From Saccoglossus kowalevskii (Eukaryota; Hemichordata; Enteropneusta; Harrimaniidae): a stretch of 43,316 nucleotides of DNA. Positions 39,001 to 43,316 of this stretch are shown one piece after another (the stretch's first letter is position 1; each line of letters begins with the position of its first letter). The notes under the pieces were generated by a model. It ran no database searches and had not been told where the DNA came from. It was given only the letters and a program-made list of their open reading frames with translations. The translations under genes and the position numbers were made by a program. Location of the stretch: NCBI RefSeq assembly GCF_000003605.2, contig NW_003123905.1:419731-463046 (forward strand), given 5' to 3'.

Positions 39001-42000
39001 TACAAAGATGAGACAAAAGTGATTGAAGATCTGCGACCTGTATTTCAGAGATTTCCGACGTTGAAGTTACTCGTGGAAAATTATGGTAGGTGATTATTTT
39101 TTTATTTAAATTTTTTTCACGAATTTTTTTCAGACAAAAGGAAATAAATAAAGAAAACGTGACTTAAATGGACAGAGCAAAATAGAAAAAAATAACTGGT
39201 TTTGTGTGTTAGCAGATGACTCCCTCTTTCAATAGTGACTGGCAATAGTTGAAATACACAGTTTAATCAACAATTAACTGTGAATAAGAAGATGTGGATG
39301 AAATCAAACATAACCCCAATTGACGACTTACCTTATAGAATGCATACCAGTTTGTTATGAGTCTGCCTCAGTTGAGGAAGTAAATATCGGTTAATTTGTC
39401 CAGTCAAGTAAAACATAAACATGCTGTCTATTGTTACGATATCGCAGGTGAAGGGGTACGTAATATGGGATGATCTTTGTCAGGGCAAGGACAGTGCTTT
39501 CAAAATCACTACAAAGAAGTATTGTGGCAATTCTGTTTGAACTTGCCACTTCAGCAGTTTGTGCGATTACATTTTCATTGTTGGTGAAAGCTAACATATT
39601 CCCACCTGGTGAATCACATTCTATTGGTTAGAAAACTAAAGTGCTGAGACTCACTTGCGAGAATTCGAAATTATTTCATTTTGTTGGGAGTTAAGTAAAC
39701 TGTTAAGTAATCTTACCAACTACAATGAGAATAAAAAGGAATTTGCACAAATTGAAAAAAGTTATTTCACATAAGTTCTGTTACTGTCACTTGGAATTAA
39801 TTTCAGCTATTTTTGCTGAAGGAATAATTCATTGAAAATAAAATCCAGCGAATTTACTAGTACCTTTTTTCTTATAGTTTACATTCAACTTGTTCAAAAT
39901 CAATTAAAATAAAACACCTAAAAAGGTCTTTTCAGCGAAAATTAATTCCAGCTAAAATAAAATATTTTATTGTAATCTGTATTTTTTTCTCAGTGATTAC
40001 CTCATCATCAAAGCAAACATACTGGGTACTTATCTTCCTGGCCTTGGTACCTTGGATCCTTGGTACATGTACCTTGCATCGTGCACAGTCTATTATATTA
40101 TAACACCAAAGAATGCAGAAGCAAACACGTCCAGATCAACAAAAAACACTCAGTTATTTATTCTTGAGATCTTGATTCAAAAATGATTATGGATAGATTC
40201 ATAAATTTGAGTATATGATTTAAAAAAGGCAGAAAAGGTATAAAATCATTCCCTTGGTGGGGGGGGGGGGGTCTGAGGGAACTCATTTTCCAGGCATAGT
40301 CTTTGAAATTGTGATAAAAATATTTGATTATTTTGAATGGGCATAATTTTAAAAAAAATGCCTTGAGGTCATTGAAATTATGAAGAAAATGTTATTTTGA
40401 AAGGAGATCAAAGCAACTAGGCATTCACCTTTACGGTCTCATTAATTTTGAGTCCTGCTATATCTGTCTGATTATAAGCTGATGTTGGTGAAAGCTCATT
40501 TCTGCTTGCAGGTTTACATCATGCCTATTCACATCTGTAGTGTTCAATAAGTTTTCCTCTGGTGGAAATGTAAAAAAAATAGACAAGTTTTGAGTTCCAA
40601 TATTACCTTAAAAAATTACTAGCTCTGGTGTAAATACATTTCAATTTCGTCTGCTTGGGGGTGGGGTTGATTTTGCTGTGTAAACGTTCACCAGCTCATC
40701 AGAATGATCTCAGAATCAGGGAAACCAGTGAACAAATTCCCCGAGCAAGAAATCAACAACCCCCCTCCCCCCATTATTGCATTGGAAACCAACTGATGCC
40801 ACACTACAACTCAAAACTTGTTTATTAGTCACAGAATTCTGATGTAAAAAGATGTAAATGTATAGATAAATAACTTTCTCTAATTTTTGTCTAGGATCAT
40901 ACTACCCTGAAATTGGTGGTTAACGTTACAACTGTCATTTATGTGTCAATGTTGTCATGATTCATTATTATTTTTTGTCTCATTTCAGTATTTACTGACG
41001 GTAGTGAGAAGACTCTGCTTAATTTAGCAGGCACTGTACCGGTCTGTTTTCAAGGTAAATTTTATTCGTATTCTGGTCAGTCATGTGAAAACTTTGATCA
41101 CCATACACTTGTCTGTGCAACAATTTCTCTATTTTTAGCTCCGCTGTCGACTTTGTCGAGCGGAGCTTTTCATATGAGTGGTTGTCCGTTGTCGTCCGTC
41201 GTCGTCGTCCGTGTGAATGTTTTATTTTTTCAAATTCTTCTTGAAAACTACAAGCCTGAATGCTTTGATACTTGGTGTATGTGTACCTTGGGTAGACCTC
41301 TCTTAGATTTGTTCATTTCATGATGATATCTTCAGTTCTCTAATTTTGGTGAATATTTTTGTCATTTTTGGTAAAAAGTGATATTTTCAACTTCTTGTTG
41401 AAAACCGCAAGTCTGATTGTTTTGATACTATACATATTGTTCATTTTCTAATGATATCTTCTGTTCTTTAATTGAAATGTGTATTGCTAACAGCGGAGCT
41501 ATCTCAGCCGAGAGGCTGCTTGTTACGTAATTTTCTATATATTTTTTTTTGTTGACCAAATAAAGATAATTTTCCATTAGCTAAAAGCTTGATCAAAATT
41601 GTCAAAACATTCTGGAAGAATGTTTGTGGGTTGTGAATAGTTACAAAATTTGAATTTGATTTTAATCGGATCAAGTGTCTCAAGTTTGTATGAAAAGCGA
41701 AAACAAGTACGGTAATTGCTGAAAAATAAATAGTTTTTGCAGTACTGTATTTGCGCTATTAGTAGCACACGTGCTTATATAAATGACAGAGGCAGGTCTG
41801 TCACAAAAATAAAATACTTGAATATTCCAGTATGTATTTATTGCAATTTTTTATTTATATGCACTTCTTTTAGAGATGTTCTAACAAATACAGTAATTCA
41901 TAATAGTAATTTCTGTATTAAAGCGGGAGGTCGTCACCTGCGCACACACGGGAATTGAGTCCCAAGCAACAATAACAACACACATTAAAAACGCAATGGC

Positions 42001-42317
42001 TCATGAGTAGACGCTTGTTTGTAAACAAAGACACGCTATGACCATTTGACGCATGTGCAGGTGACAACACTGCTTTAATCTGAATAAAAAAATTTACCTT
42101 ACCATTATCAGTCAGTATTATGACTTGGTTAACTGTTTATTCTTCAAATGCAGGTAACAATTACAATATACCAATACGTATATGGTTCGAAAGAACGCAT
42201 CCAGAAGATGGGCCGATTTGTTACGTAGAACCGACTAGTGATATGTACGTGGAACCGTCACAGTATGTGGACAGAGAGGGGAAAATATATCTTCCTTACT
42301 TACATGAATGGAATTAT
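36027..42317 (+). CDS. TSG101: TSG101/UEVLD-like UEV-domain protein, N-terminal part (gene continues off the right edge)
   Basis: Tumour-susceptibility-101-type ESCRT-I subunits bind ubiquitin and P(S/T)AP motifs through an N-terminal UEV domain (an E2 fold without the catalytic cysteine) and start cargo sorting at endosomes. Exons 36027-36077, 39001-39085, 40989-41054 and 42154-42317 join in phases 0, 1, 1 and 0 to give 122 residues. Diagnostic blocks are YVFTDGSEKTLLNLAGTVPV, GNNYNIPIRIW, GPICYVEPTSDM and GKIYLPYLHEW. A Tyr sits in GKIYLPYL, where true E2 enzymes carry the active cysteine. The loop between strands reads HPEDGP. The remaining UEV helix, proline-rich linker, coiled coil and steadiness box (or an LDH-like domain, if it is UEVLD) would lie to the right. 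The start sits in a TISU/YY1-like context, AAGATGGCTGCC. The symbol could be UEVLD instead. Confidence 0.88.
36078..39000 (+). other. TSG101-like intron
   Basis: 2.9 kb of AT-rich DNA. No repeat family or exon was recognised inside. Confidence 0.7.
39001..39085 (+). CDS. TSG101: TSG101-like exon
   Basis: Acceptor TTTTCAG|TAC, donor ATG|GTAGGT (phase 1). Encodes YKDETKVIEDLRPVFQRF and PTLKLLVENY, the first UEV helix region. Confidence 0.92.
39784..39972 (-). mobile_element. Family A element, degraded
   Basis: Starts CTGTCACTTGGAATTAATTT (part of the end is deleted) and ends AAATATTTTATTG in reverse orientation. Carries TTTACTAGTACC, the same insertion marker as the 34897 copy. Confidence 0.75.
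40259..40271 (+). repeat. 13-G homopolymer
   Basis: An uninterrupted G run in a TSG101-like intron; its length is probably variable or prone to sequencing error. Confidence 0.95.
40989..41054 (+). CDS. TSG101: TSG101-like exon
   Basis: Acceptor TTTCAG|TA, donor CAAG|GTAAAT. G+TA gives Val. Encodes FTDGSEKTLLNLAGTVPV and CFQ, the first UEV beta strands. Confidence 0.93.
41138..41525 (+). repeat. Dispersed family D repeat, fuller copy
   Basis: Begins with a perfect inverted repeat, AGCTCCGCT (41138-41146) and AGCGGAGCT (41159-41167), then GTCGTC repeats and the blocks shared with 22992-23305. Ends AGAGGCTGCTTGTTACG. Lies 84 bases after an exon donor. Confidence 0.85.
42154..42317 (+). CDS. 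TSG101: TSG101-like exon
   Basis: Acceptor ATGCAG|GT, donor TAT|GTAAGT directly followed by a (TA)11 repeat. Encodes GNNYNIPIRIW, GPICYVEPTSDMY and YVDREGKIYLPYLHEWNY. Confidence 0.94.
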
Positions 42318-43316
42318 GTAAGTATATATATATATATATATATAATTCTTATGTTTATTAACTTTTTATGTGTATCATATTTATTATTGTAATTTTTTTT
42401 TTTTTATACATGTATATAATATCTACATTAATTGGTGTTCTACCCAGAATACAAACAGGGTCACGGTCTCGTCACAATGATTTGGTCAACCACCACACCG
42501 ACCGCCACACCGCCACAGTCATTATCCTGACTGCCACTGTGCCACTGACTTTTTAAATCAAAATGATAATTTGCGGAAAAATCATGTGTAGTAGTTGTAC
42601 TACTCTTGATGTAATTAATAAATAATATGCAAATTAGTAAGTAAATTGTAACCATCATGGTGGTTTAAATTTCTGGGATGTTTGTTAGTCTCATAGCGAC
42701 AGACATAACGCGTGTAAAATACATTGTTTGTTTAAGTTAAATTCAAACACGACTACGCGACAACCACCGCACTTTAATTATTATCAAACCTACTTTTTAC
42801 CTTGCCCGTACCATCAAAGATGGAAGGGAAAGGTATATTAAGGGAAAAATTTTGTTCGTCGTCGTTGTTGTTGTTGTTGTCGTCATCGTCGTCGTTAATA
42901 ATTGTTATTGTGTGCATAATAACTTTACTAATTCTATTCCAAACTTCATCAAACTTGGTCACCTTATTCATCAGTATAAAGTCTTCCCTGAGTTTGAACA
43001 ACAGATGTCCTGTATAAAAATATCATGCAAAAATTGAGAAAATCTGATAAAATATTTTGACTGTTTCTACTTGACTGATCACTGGTGATACATATCAAAG
43101 GTCACTGATCTCAGTGGAAATATGCATTGTTGTATGTGTTCAATGAAGCAAATGATTTATCTTGTAATAATATCCTTGGTAATGTATCTCAGAATCCCAT
43201 ACTGTGTTTCAAAACCAACTCATGGAGAGATTGCACAGTCTGATACACATTTGCAAACCTACCAATAAAATCTTTACAGAAAACAAGATGTCAGAAAATC
43301 AATATAAGCACTGCTA
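42318..43316 (+). other. TSG101-like intron, to the window edge
   Basis: Contains the (TA)11 run and a GTC/GTT-rich triplet repeat at about 42855-42899. The next UEV exon was not found here. Confidence 0.7.
42323..42344 (+). repeat. (TA)11 dinucleotide repeat
   Basis: Starts six bases into the intron, immediately after the GTAAGT donor. Confidence 0.95.

Noticed and set aside
42774-43037. Several overlapping frames with poly-Val, poly-Ser or poly-Asp/Asn
   Set aside because: All come from one GTC/GTT triplet repeat read in different frames.
42360-43316. Next UEV exon of the TSG101-like gene
   Set aside because: No segment translates to the expected helix following LHEW; it must lie beyond the window.

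Overview
The window is AT-rich nuclear DNA from an animal, most likely a marine invertebrate; I cannot place the phylum from the sequence alone. The evidence is short coding exons with GT-AG splice sites and consistent phases, metazoan ESCRT proteins, many palindromic TA-flanked miniature transposons in introns, and microsatellites. Nothing bacterial or viral was seen.

Layout. (1) Positions 1-2233, minus strand: the first two coding exons of a CHMP2A/Vps2-type ESCRT-III gene, which runs off the left edge. (2) Positions 2234-3094: a short divergent intergenic region with a perfect CRE palindrome. (3) Positions 3095-23789, plus strand: a complete gene rebuilt here as 21 coding exons. All 20 junctions are phase-compatible and give one 903-residue open frame. 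The protein has basic helical, acidic low-complexity and coiled-coil segments. I do not recognise the family by name. (4) Positions 23790-27540: its 3' flank and repeat-bearing spacer. (5) From about 27550, or at least 36027, to the right edge, plus strand: the N-terminal part (UEV domain) of a TSG101/UEVLD-type ESCRT-I gene. Four certain coding exons give 122 residues, and a likely additional first exon ends at 27897.

The non-coding space is filled by several repeat families. Family A is about 190-215 bp (ends CTGTGGAATAC / GTATTCTACAG, TA target sites, at least nine copies). Family B is about 208 bp (CTGTAAA ... TTTACAG). Family C carries TTAGCGAAT motifs. There is also a 1,020-bp element with perfect terminal inverted repeats, a 0.4-kb inverted-repeat element, and dispersed families D, E, F and G. 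Nested insertions (B in A, D in A) give relative ages. There is also a 55-bp minisatellite (11 units), a (TCTAT)18 tract, a 45-bp triplicate, and a striking excess of the octamer TACATGTA (at least 21 copies, none in a coding exon).

CHMP2A (ESCRT-III) and the TSG101-like protein (ESCRT-I) work in the same membrane-scission pathway. The unnamed gene between them shares a divergent promoter region with CHMP2A. Any functional link among the three is inference only.
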